Assembly: GCF_023347235.1 (NCBI RefSeq) | Contig: NZ_CP094467.1 | Span: 1,240,001-1,304,000, forward strand | Reading direction: 5' to 3' | From: Faecalibacterium sp. I4-1-79 | GTDB taxonomy: Bacteria > Bacillota > Clostridia > Oscillospirales > Ruminococcaceae | Length of the DNA: 64,000 bases | Shown here: positions 9,097-16,479 of the stretch, in pieces | Layout: each line of letters starts with the position of its first letter | Numbering within the stretch: position 1 is the stretch's first letter | Translations under genes and position numbers: made by a program | The notes under the pieces: model-generated | Database searches by the model: none | Seen by the model: the letters and a program-made list of their open reading frames with translations, nothing else | What the model was told of the DNA's origin: nothing

Positions 9097-9136
9097 GCAC
9101 CCCGCTGACCGGAAACGGTTGGCGGGGTGCTTTTTT
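9097..9136 (+). terminator. Terminator of oppA
   Basis: gcaccccgc (9097-9105) pairs with gcggggtgc (9122-9130) and is followed by six T. Textbook intrinsic terminator. Confidence 0.9.
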
Positions 9137-9150
9137 GCTGTTATCCTGAA

Positions 9151-9189
9151 AAAAGACGAGTGCTCGGTTTTGCCGAGCACTCGTCTTTT
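9151..9189. terminator. Bidirectional terminator between convergent genes
   Basis: A 17-bp perfect stem (9151-9167 with 9173-9189) with a 5-nt loop and A/T tails on both sides. It would end the minus-strand gene 9223-9981 and back up the oppA terminator. Confidence 0.88.
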
Positions 9190-9222
9190 ATATGTAAACC
9201 AGATTGAAAAGGTACCATGTAC

Positions 9223-9981
9223 TTACACCGCAGCCATGGCGGCCAGAACGCTCTGCCAGCTCTTGCTGCGTGCGGCAGGCACCGGGGCGGGACGGGCGCG
9301 CCGTGCAGCCGGGGCAGTATGACCGGTCGCAGAGGATACCGTCAGGGCAGGGGAGGGGCAGAAGAACACAGCCGTATCCTTTGCCAGCCACTGCGCAGCC
9401 AGTGCAGCGGCCTGCGGGTCAGACTGCAATGCGCGGCGCTCGTTCCCGGCCAGAAAATCAGCCAGCCAGTACAAAATTGCGGCCAGCGGCAGGCAGGGGG
9501 AAGCGTCCTGATTCCAGTAGCTCCAGCGTGCGCCGCAGCCAAGGTGACTTTCCACCGTGATCTGTGCACCGGTGCGGGCATTCTGCGGGATGGAGCCAAC
9601 ATAGTTGGTCCCGGCGCGCTGCCCAAGCTCCTCCACAAGGCGCTGGGTGCGGGCAGCATTCAGCCGATCCTCCCGGCAGTAGGCGCGGAAGTCGGTCTGG
9701 CTCAGCAGGCTGTCGGCACTGGACGGAAAACGCCCGGTCAGCTGACCCTCCGCATTGTGGCACAGCTGCCAGCCCTTGCGGAACAGCTGAAAATTCAGGC
9801 AGCGCCGCCCCATGGTGGAATAGCACACAAGGGCACTCTGCTCCCCGGGCAGCTGTTTTACTTCAAGATAGGCATCGTTGCCGCAGGTGTCCTGCAAACG
9901 GACGGTAAGCAGCAACTGTGCACCGGCGTGCTGGGTGGACATGGCGTTGTGCATGGCGTCAAAATAACGGGAAGCATCCAT
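9223..9981 (-). CDS. Unrecognised 252-aa cytoplasmic protein
   Basis: I do not recognise a family. The start MDASRYFDAMHNAM is chosen because aaggagatcaatc stands directly before it; a longer frame to 10005 lacks a site. No signal peptide or membrane helix is evident. The first 160 residues have mixed composition with hydrophobic strands (QLLLTVRLQ, ALVCYST). Residues 210-252 are Ala/Pro/Arg-rich and low complexity. It has its own promoter and terminators on both sides, so it is monocistronic, although the MoxR/VWA pair lies directly upstream on the same strand. Any link to that pair is positional only. Confidence 0.65.
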   Translation of the reverse strand: MDASRYFDAMHNAMSTQHAGAQLLLTVRLQDTCGNDAYLEVKQLPGEQSALVCYSTMGRRCLNFQLFRKGWQLCHNAEGQLTGRFPSSADSLLSQTDFRAYCREDRLNAARTQRLVEELGQRAGTNYVGSIPQNARTGAQITVESHLGCGARWSYWNQDASPCLPLAAILYWLADFLAGNERRALQSDPQAAALAAQWLAKDTAVFFCPSPALTVSSATGHTAPAARRARPAPVPAARSKSWQSVLAAMAAV

Positions 9982-10075
9982 GATTGATCTCCTTCCTGAA
10001 AGCAAACAGCGAAACGTTGTAAAAGCACCAGCCGGGTGATCGGGCCGACAGGCTGCATAAAACTTCTCTGAACGT

Positions 10076-10104
10076 AGTATAGCATACTTTTAAATAAAAA
10101 ACAA
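10076..10104 (-). promoter_or_regulatory. Promoter of the 252-aa gene
   Basis: On the minus strand TTGTTT (10099-10104), 17-nt spacer, TATACT (10076-10081) preceded by TGC, an extended -10. The rest of 9982-10200 is AT-rich leader and spacer without a gene. Confidence 0.65.
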
Positions 10105-10200
10105 CTGTAAGTTTTCCAAAATGACAAACTTTTGCAAAAATTTGTGGCACAGAGCGAACAAAGGTTCAAAGTATGGTTGTGCTTTGAAATAAACGGTTGT

Positions 10201-10264
10201 AAAAAACGCCCCCTGCGGGAGTAGCTCCGGCCTTAGTCGGTAGCTCCCGCAGGGGGCGTTTTTT
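10201..10264. terminator. 21-bp bidirectional terminator
   Basis: A perfect 21-bp stem (10201-10221 with 10244-10264) has A6/T6 ends, so it works on either strand. It ends the VWA gene on the minus strand. Confidence 0.93.
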
Positions 10265-10268
10265 ATCT

Positions 10269-12023
10269 TCAATCGCCAAGTTCCCGAATCTCGTTCTGGA
10301 TCAGCCGTCCGGCAGCGCGGGCAAGCTGATCCATGCCGCGGATACGCGCCATATTTTTGCCGTAGATCTGCGTGGCGGCACCGGCGTTGCTGTCCTCGCC
10401 CATAAAAACAGCAGACACCCGCACGCCTTGCCGCTGCAAGGTGCGCACCTGCGCGGCGGTATCGGCTACACCGGCGGCGTCCTCGTAGGCGCAGCCCAGA
10501 GGATTCTGTGCCGTGGGCGGGATGCGGCGGCTGTCGTTGGGGCTGGCATCGGTCAGCAGGATCATCAGGTGGCGCTGGGCGGGGCCGGGGGCATACCGGA
10601 TCAAATCACCTGCTGCCCGCAGTGCCAGACCGTCCCGGTTCCAGCCCGAGGCGAAGTAACGGAAGATATTCTGCCGGTTTTTGTCTGCAAAGCCTTTCAG
10701 CACCCGCAGCACCGTGTAGCCACGCAGGCTGCTGAAGGCGCTTACCCGCACCGGAATGCCGCAGTTGGCCAAGCTTTCGGCCAGAATGGCACCCTGCGCC
10801 GCGATCACCTCCTGACAGTGCAGGCGGGAGGCGGAAGCGTCCAGCAGCAGATCCACCGTAAAGGCAGGGCAGTTTTCCTCCTCCGGGCACAAAAACACCC
10901 GGTCGTCGTTCAGGTAAGGGGCGCGCCACACCCGCCCGGCGCACAGGTCGCCGCTGCGCGCCACCCGCTGGTCGGGCTGCTGATGCACCAGAATGCAGTT
11001 GCGGATCTGCTCGGTAAGGCGCAGTACAACACTTCGATGCAGCTCCTGATTTTTTGCATAGTAGGCGCGGTTGCGCTCGGCCTGCAATTCTGCTTGCTGT
11101 GCCAGTTGCCGCGCCTCCGGGGTGGGTGCCTGCGCCGGGCTGGGCACTCCGGCGCTGAACCACAAATGACAGCCCAGATGCACTCCGGTGCACAGCTCCT
11201 GCTCGGCCTTGTGCAGCTGTTCCGGCGGGTAGAAGCAGCGCCCGAAGCAGCTTTCAATGTAGGCGCGGTCCTGCGCGGCGCGCTGCTTCAGGGTAATGTT
11301 TGCCCGGCGCTTGTCCACCGCCAGCCCGCTGCCGGTGGCATCCACCGCACCGGAATGCTCCACCGTCACCCGGTCGGTCTTGATCATCTGGGTGGGCATG
11401 GTTTTGGTGGCAAGCTTTGCCCAAAAGCCTTGCAGCCGCAGATGCAGCGCGGGCTTCTGGCGTACCTCGCCGTCAAACAGGGCAAATTTTGCAAACAGCG
11501 CCAGCAGGTCGTTTTTGAGCTGTGCTGGTTCCGGTACAGTTTCCGGTTCCAGCGCGGCAGCAAGGCTGCTCTCGTAAGGGGTCATGACCGGGGCGGTGCG
11601 TCCCAGAACCTTGCGCCAGCGGGCGGCCTGCATGGTGTACACCAGCTGGTTCTTCGCCATCCACTCCTGCCGCGAAAGCTTGTACTGGATGGCAAAAAAG
11701 TAGTCCGCGTGAGCAAACCGCAGCGCCTCCAGCACCGGGCGGCGGGGCAGCTCCAGCCGGTAGGCTGCGTTTTCTAAGTACAGCCACGCCATATCGTCCA
11801 GCATGGGCTGGCGCACATCGCCCTCCCAAGCAGAAAAAATGTCCCGGATCAGCGCGTCACCGTAGTATTTGTGCACCAGCCCTACGATGCAGTTCATGTA
11901 AAAATCAATGGTGCCGTCCGTGTTGCGGGCCAGAAACAGCGGCTCAAAACCGTAGGCTCCGGCAGCGGCCCAGACCTGATTGGCCGCGCGCCGCTCCTGC
12001 GCGGTGTAGCTTTGGGCGTCCAT
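10269..12023 (-). CDS. VWA-domain protein partnered with a MoxR ATPase (CoxE/NorD-like)
   Basis: 584 aa, cytoplasmic (no signal or membrane helix). The C-terminal third holds a von Willebrand A fold with the MIDAS start LLLDASAS (DxSxS) near residue 393 and LMILLTDASPND further on. The N-terminal 360 residues are a helical, Arg- and Gln-rich region I cannot name. MoxR-VWA pairs act as metal-dependent chaperone or maturation machines for enzyme complexes; the client here is unknown. Its ATG overlaps the MoxR stop as TGATG, so the two are translationally coupled. Assignment of domain and partnership is strong, function open. Confidence 0.85.
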   Translation of the reverse strand: MDAQSYTAQERRAANQVWAAAGAYGFEPLFLARNTDGTIDFYMNCIVGLVHKYYGDALIRDIFSAWEGDVRQPMLDDMAWLYLENAAYRLELPRRPVLEALRFAHADYFFAIQYKLSRQEWMAKNQLVYTMQAARWRKVLGRTAPVMTPYESSLAAALEPETVPEPAQLKNDLLALFAKFALFDGEVRQKPALHLRLQGFWAKLATKTMPTQMIKTDRVTVEHSGAVDATGSGLAVDKRRANITLKQRAAQDRAYIESCFGRCFYPPEQLHKAEQELCTGVHLGCHLWFSAGVPSPAQAPTPEARQLAQQAELQAERNRAYYAKNQELHRSVVLRLTEQIRNCILVHQQPDQRVARSGDLCAGRVWRAPYLNDDRVFLCPEEENCPAFTVDLLLDASASRLHCQEVIAAQGAILAESLANCGIPVRVSAFSSLRGYTVLRVLKGFADKNRQNIFRYFASGWNRDGLALRAAGDLIRYAPGPAQRHLMILLTDASPNDSRRIPPTAQNPLGCAYEDAAGVADTAAQVRTLQRQGVRVSAVFMGEDSNAGAATQIYGKNMARIRGMDQLARAAGRLIQNEIRELGD

Positions 12024-12943
12024 CAGGCAAACAGCTTTCCGGCATCCAGCTTGGCCGGGATGCGCGCGGCGATCACGTCCCGGATCAGCCCCTGCTCGTA
12101 GGAGTCAAAGGCCTTGTTGGTGATGCCCATATCCAGCGCCGCCCCGGCCGGGATGCCCCGCCGAATCAGCCGCAGCGCGTCCAGCATACCGCGCAGATCC
12201 AGCGCTTTGGTGGAAATTTCTGCACTGTCGCATTTTTTCTGCAGGTCCAGAAACAGCAGCGCAAACTGATGCACATATTTTGCGGTAAGATCCGGGAACT
12301 GCGCCCGCAGCAGCTTTTCCAGATTATCTTGGGTGATGGTGGGCATCTGCACCACCGCAAAGCGAGAGGTCAGCGCCTCGTTCAGCTCCCGGGTGCCCGC
12401 GTAGCCGTAGTTCATGGTGGCAATAAAGCGGGTCTCCTCGGCCAGCGGGATGCGGTCGTAACCGGGTACGTCGATGGCGCGGCGGAAGTCCAGCACCGCG
12501 TGCAGCACCGCCAGCGCCTCGTTTTTGGCCATGTTGATCTCGTCCAGCACACCAAAGCCGCCGCACTGTGCGCAGCGGTACACCGGCCCGGGACGGAACA
12601 CCACCTGCCCGCCCGCAAAAGTATCCATGCCGATGAGGGAGGCGGCGTCCATGTTTACATGAAAGGAGATGTCCCACGCGGGGCGGCCAAAGGCAGCGGC
12701 AAGGTTTTCGGCCAGCACGTTTTTGCCGGTGGCCTTGCCGCCGGCCAGCAGCAGGTTTTCGCCGCAGAGGAGGGCTGCCAGCGCCTGCTCCCACACCTCT
12801 TTGCCGTAGTAGGTAAAGGCAGGGGCGGGGATGCGCGGGCGCAGCGCCTCGCTGAGCGGATGGGCGGCGCGGTATTCCTGCACCGCCGTAAGCAGGGCGG
12901 GGTCCACCCCTTCCTGCCGTAAGGTATCCAGAATATCCGACAT
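12023..12943 (-). CDS. MoxR-family AAA+ ATPase
   Basis: 306 aa. The P-loop reads GGKATGKN (Thr-Gly-Lys kept, Asn in place of the usual Ser/Thr), Walker B is FGVLDEINMAK, sensor 1 lies in FIATMNYGY and an arginine finger candidate follows in ALTSRFAV. A Cys pair (CAQC) in the insert between Walker A and B may bind metal. Start ATG at 12943 is preferred over a GTG at 12955 because gaggtg sits 9 nt before it. It forms an operon with the downstream VWA gene. AAA+ unfoldase/chaperone role is known for the family; the client is not evident. Confidence 0.88.
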   Translation of the reverse strand: MSDILDTLRQEGVDPALLTAVQEYRAAHPLSEALRPRIPAPAFTYYGKEVWEQALAALLCGENLLLAGGKATGKNVLAENLAAAFGRPAWDISFHVNMDAASLIGMDTFAGGQVVFRPGPVYRCAQCGGFGVLDEINMAKNEALAVLHAVLDFRRAIDVPGYDRIPLAEETRFIATMNYGYAGTRELNEALTSRFAVVQMPTITQDNLEKLLRAQFPDLTAKYVHQFALLFLDLQKKCDSAEISTKALDLRGMLDALRLIRRGIPAGAALDMGITNKAFDSYEQGLIRDVIAARIPAKLDAGKLFA

Positions 12944-13002
12944 TTGTACAAACACCTCGATCTTGTGACCGGGCGGGAATGAACTGCCCGGTTTTCAGCC
13001 TT

Positions 13003-13031
13003 ATCATAGCACAATCGCGGGCATTTGTGTA
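13003..13031 (-). promoter_or_regulatory. Promoter of the MoxR-VWA operon
   Basis: Minus strand TACACA (13026-13031), 17-nt spacer, TGC-TATGAT extended -10 (13003-13008). A 7-bp dyad accgggc/gcccggt (12968-12974, 12986-12992) lies in the leader. Confidence 0.5.
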
Positions 13032-13042
13032 GGGGGCGTGCG

Positions 13043-13089
13043 GGGTAAAAAAGCAAAGAGGGGCAACCCCGAATGGGGCTGCCCCTCTT
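13043..13089 (-). terminator. Terminator of the flavoprotein gene
   Basis: Stem aagaggggca/tgcccctctt (13056-13065 with 13080-13089) with an inner cccc/gggg pair. On the minus strand it is followed by ttgctttttta. Confidence 0.8.
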
Positions 13090-13146
13090 CACATGAAAAA
13101 GAAGAAAAGAAGAAACGCTTAGAGTATGCCGGGGAACTGCGCTTTA

Positions 13147-15174
13147 TCAGGCGTTCTCCAGACCTGCCATCTGCTTGACGGATTTGATGGCAAAGGTCAG
13201 GGTACGGCCACAAGCGGTGCCGCCCATGACGCAGGGGTAGTTGTTCTGGAAGAAGCTACCGGACATATCGCCGGTAATGTACAGGCCGGGAATGGGCTCG
13301 TTGTTGCTATCCTTCGCCTGGCAGTTTTCAGTGATGGAAATACCCTGCATACTGCACAGCAGAGAGGCACCCAGCCAGCAGCCGTAGAAGGGCGCGGTGC
13401 GGATGGCGCTCAGGCGGCTTGCAGGCTTGCCGAAGTCCTCGTCGTTCTGCTTGTCGTACAGCTCGTTGTAGCGGGCAACGGTGGCTACAAAGTTGTCCTT
13501 GTCAGCACCGGTAAAGCCCATCTTGTCGGCAAGCTCTTCAATGGTGTCCGCCTTCATGATCAGGCCCTCACCCTCGTACTGCTCCAGCTGACCTTCCATC
13601 ATGCCGGGGATGTAACGGGTCAGTGCAGAGCAACCGATGGTGTGGAAGCGATCTACGTCGCTGCGGAAGTTTGCATCGTGGATCATGGCATAAACGTGCC
13701 CCGGCTGCTGGAAAGAAGCATGGGAGGCATTGTCGTATTCCTGACTTTCGTTCATAAAACGCTCGCCATGGCGGTTGACCTTCAGGAAGGGCTGGCTGCC
13801 GGGGTTGTACTGACCCACAGTGCCGGGGAAGGCCTTGCCGCCAAAGGCAGAGCCATTGTCCACATAACCGGCATCCACACCGGGTGCCACCAGACCGCGG
13901 TCGAACAGCACGGGAGCAGGCTCTGCATCCAGATGTGCACCTGCCCAGATAGCGGCGCGGATACCATAGCCTTTGTCAGCAGGGGTATAGGAGCAGGCGG
14001 TGGTCACGCTTGTGCCCAGCGGGTCCAGCTGCTCCATCATGTAGGGATTGCCTGCATAGCCGCCACAGGCCAGCAGTACGCCCTTGGCTGCGTTGATGCG
14101 GATGAAGTGGTCGTCGGCAGTGCTCTGGGCGATAACGCCGGTGATGCGGCCGTCGGCATCCTTTTCCAGCTTGGCAAGGCCGGTGTTAAAGTCGATGCTG
14201 TAGCCCTTGCTCTCGATATACTCCTGAAATACCACATTGCGGGGCTTTTCGGCGCTGCTGTAGTCGACTTGCTGCACAGGGAACATCAGCTTGCTCTGGC
14301 TCACCTGCGTATCATCCGGCCATTTGGCTTCATCGCCGGAGGTCAGGTTGCATACATAGTTGTAGGGCTCGCTTTCCAGAATGCCGGAAACAAAATCGTG
14401 CATGGCGGCAGACTCATTGATCCAGGTCTTAACTACGCGCTGGTCGCAGCGACCGCCCATGGAGCGGGAGATCTCGCTCAGCAGCTCGGCGCGGTCAACA
14501 GGAGCGATGCCCTTTTTCTTTGCTTCGCTGCTGTCGATGGTGCCGTACCAGTGGCGGGTATCCATAACGGCAGAATTCTGCTCGATGATGCGGAAGTTCA
14601 GTCCGTTCTGTGCAGCATAAGCGGCTGCGCACATACCGCCGTTGCCAGCGCCCACAATGACGATATCGGTATCCCATGTCTCGGTGATGGAAGCCTCGTC
14701 GATGTCAGGCTCTTTGCCCAGCCAGTCGTTCTCATCGCCGGTGGGCAGCTGCACGCTGGAGACCACGGCCTCGCCCTTTGCCTGTGCGTAGCAGCTCTTG
14801 GCGGCCTTCATCACGGCATTGGAGGTGACGGTAGAGCCGGAAACGCCATCGATCTCGGCAGAACCGGCAGCCATCAGCTGCTCGCGCAGCTCATCGGCAG
14901 CGGCAGCGCCGTAGGAAGCGGTCTCGCCGGAGGTGTCCACCACCACGTCGGTGACAGCGCTGTCAGAGAAGGTCATGGTGACCTTGACGGTGGAGGAGAT
15001 GCCCTCGGCAGTGCCCTCGTAGGTGCCGGGGATGTACTGGCCGGCAGCACCGGAAGTGGAAGCGGAAGCAGAGCCGGAAGCGGCATTGCAGGCAGCCAAA
15101 GCACCAGCGGTCACACCGCTCATGGCGGCAGCAGCGGCGATCTTGATAAAGCCCTTACGGGAGATTTTGTTCAT
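13147..15174 (-). CDS. Secreted flavoprotein reductase lipoprotein: FMN-binding domain plus FAD-dependent fumarate-reductase-like domain
   Basis: 675 aa from the ATG that begins MNKISRKGFIK; a longer frame to 15240 lacks a site. The signal has an Arg-Lys pair and lipobox LAAC (Cys29), so the protein is exported and lipid-anchored. Residues 45-130 form an FMN-binding (NqrC-type) domain with DGVSGST (109-115), the motif on which ApbE attaches FMN covalently through the final Thr. From residue 170 an FAD domain starts (VIVGAGNGG, 174-180) and continues as the flavocytochrome c/urocanate-reductase family, ending with GDMSGSFFQNNYP and GRTLTFAIKSVKQ. Such proteins are terminal reductases for extracellular acceptors. 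The acceptor is unknown. It is divergent from a LysR regulator. Confidence 0.88.
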   Translation of the reverse strand: MNKISRKGFIKIAAAAAMSGVTAGALAACNAASGSASASTSGAAGQYIPGTYEGTAEGISSTVKVTMTFSDSAVTDVVVDTSGETASYGAAAADELREQLMAAGSAEIDGVSGSTVTSNAVMKAAKSCYAQAKGEAVVSSVQLPTGDENDWLGKEPDIDEASITETWDTDIVIVGAGNGGMCAAAYAAQNGLNFRIIEQNSAVMDTRHWYGTIDSSEAKKKGIAPVDRAELLSEISRSMGGRCDQRVVKTWINESAAMHDFVSGILESEPYNYVCNLTSGDEAKWPDDTQVSQSKLMFPVQQVDYSSAEKPRNVVFQEYIESKGYSIDFNTGLAKLEKDADGRITGVIAQSTADDHFIRINAAKGVLLACGGYAGNPYMMEQLDPLGTSVTTACSYTPADKGYGIRAAIWAGAHLDAEPAPVLFDRGLVAPGVDAGYVDNGSAFGGKAFPGTVGQYNPGSQPFLKVNRHGERFMNESQEYDNASHASFQQPGHVYAMIHDANFRSDVDRFHTIGCSALTRYIPGMMEGQLEQYEGEGLIMKADTIEELADKMGFTGADKDNFVATVARYNELYDKQNDEDFGKPASRLSAIRTAPFYGCWLGASLLCSMQGISITENCQAKDSNNEPIPGLYITGDMSGSFFQNNYPCVMGGTACGRTLTFAIKSVKQMAGLENA

Positions 15175-15258
15175 AGGTACGCTCTCTTTCTTTTTTCTCT
15201 TCTTGTTTTCCTTCTTGTTGTGCAGCAAGGTGAAGGCCACTTTGCTGAATCCTTAACA

Positions 15259-15309
15259 ATTGTAGCGTAGAAGGGTGCTGTTTACAATTCAAGTTTATTA
15301 TATTATAAT
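15259..15309. promoter_or_regulatory. Overlapping divergent promoters of flavoprotein and lysR genes
   Basis: Plus: TTTACA (15281-15286), 17-nt spacer, TATAAT (15304-15309) for lysR. Minus: TTGTAA (15282-15287), 17-nt spacer, TACAAT (15259-15264) for the flavoprotein. The two -35 boxes occupy the same bases, so one bound regulator would affect both directions. Confidence 0.7.
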
Positions 15310-15346
15310 TAAGAAAAACCTAATGTATTGTAGGAGGAAGGAAAGA

Positions 15347-16264
15347 ATGAACCAGAGCGCGATGGCGGGCTTTGTAAAGATCGTGGAGCTGAACAGCTTT
15401 TCTGCGGCGGCAGAGGCGCTGTATCTTTCACAATCGGCACTTTCGCAGCAGATCCGCACGCTGGAAGGGCAATTGCAGTTTGAACTGTTCCAGCATGTGC
15501 CGCGCCGTGTGGTGCTGACCCCGGCGGGATGGGATTTTTACCCCAAGGCAAAGCAGCTGCTGGAATTGTACAATGAGGCGGTGCATCATGCGCAGGCAGT
15601 AAAGCTGAATGCAAATCCACCCAAACGGCATCTACTGATCGGACATCAGAATATGCCGCTGCAAATGCTAGGCTTTGACCTGTTTGCCGCTACAGGGGAG
15701 TTGAGCAACCGCTTTTCTCCTATAATGCACCGCTGTGCCAGCAGAAAGGATGTCTGGAGGGCGTTGCTGAATGATGAGATCGATCTTTCGTTGCAGATCG
15801 AGTGTGCAGAGATTGCGGCGCGAGGCTTGCACTTTTATCCGGCAGTGTATATGCCAGAGATCGGCGTCCCATTTCATACGCCGCCGGAGGTGCCCCGTGG
15901 ATATATTACGCTGGAACAGGCGGTGCAGTATCGGTGGATGTTTGCAGAAACACCAGAGCAGTCACTGTATGAGACCGCATTGCTGCACGAGGCTGCGAGA
16001 CAGCAGGCAGAAATCATTCGCAGCGTAAAAAGTGTACAGTATGAACTGCCCAGCCTGATGCTGACCCCGGCAGTGTACTACCGCAGACCGGATCCTTCAC
16101 AGGTGTTTATTCTGGATTGGAACAAGGGAATGCGGTTTGGTATTGTTACGAAAGCGGAGCCGGACCCGGTGGTAATGGCTTATGTCCGCGCCTTGCAGCA
16201 ACAGCTGCCGTCCCTCTCGGAAAAGCTGTTCGGCTTGAAGCTGGAACCGGTGGAGGAATCATAA
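15347..16264 (+). CDS. LysR-family transcriptional regulator
   Basis: 305 aa, normal length. The N-terminal winged helix-turn-helix is clear (SFSAAAEALYLSQSALSQQI, about residues 17-36, then LEGQLQFELFQ). The C-terminal part is the effector-binding fold, without an obvious specificity motif. Start ATG has aggagg 9 nt upstream; frames reaching 15275 would run through the promoter. It is transcribed divergently from the flavoprotein reductase with overlapping promoters, the usual arrangement of a LysR regulator and its target. Regulation of that gene is inferred from position. Confidence 0.9.
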   Translation: MNQSAMAGFVKIVELNSFSAAAEALYLSQSALSQQIRTLEGQLQFELFQHVPRRVVLTPAGWDFYPKAKQLLELYNEAVHHAQAVKLNANPPKRHLLIGHQNMPLQMLGFDLFAATGELSNRFSPIMHRCASRKDVWRALLNDEIDLSLQIECAEIAARGLHFYPAVYMPEIGVPFHTPPEVPRGYITLEQAVQYRWMFAETPEQSLYETALLHEAARQQAEIIRSVKSVQYELPSLMLTPAVYYRRPDPSQVFILDWNKGMRFGIVTKAEPDPVVMAYVRALQQQLPSLSEKLFGLKLEPVEES

Positions 16265-16279
16265 AGAAAAGACGAAAAA

Positions 16280-16398
16280 CCTCTCAGGCGCATTCGCGCC
16301 AGCTCTCCCGAAGGGCGAGCTCTATTGCAGCTGACCGACAGATGCTGAAAAGCTCCCCCTCTCGGGGGAGCTGGCATCGCGCAGCGATGACTGAGAGG
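16280..16398. repeat. 119-bp palindromic intergenic repeat (REP/MITE-like)
   Basis: Ends are an 8-bp inverted repeat, cctctcag (16280-16287) and ctgagagg (16391-16398). Inside are four hairpins: ggcgc/gcgcc, agctc/gagct, agctccccc/gggggagct with a tctc loop, and catcgc/gcgatg. It lies between lysR and the convergent ABC gene. Resembles REP-like elements common in gut Clostridia (from memory). The 38593-38640 element shares its hairpin style. Confidence 0.7.
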
Positions 16399-16405
16399 GG
16401 AATGC

Positions 16406-16451
16406 AAAGAGCACCTGCTGTCCTCAGAAAGGAAGGCAACAGGTGCTCTTT
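16406..16451. terminator. Terminator between lysR and the ABC exporter
   Basis: aaagagcacctg (16406-16417) pairs with caggtgctcttt (16440-16451), followed by tt on the plus side; the A-rich left arm gives the minus transcript a T run too. Serves convergent genes. Confidence 0.8.
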
Positions 16452-16479
16452 TTGCAGTTATATTGCGATAACAGGTGCT

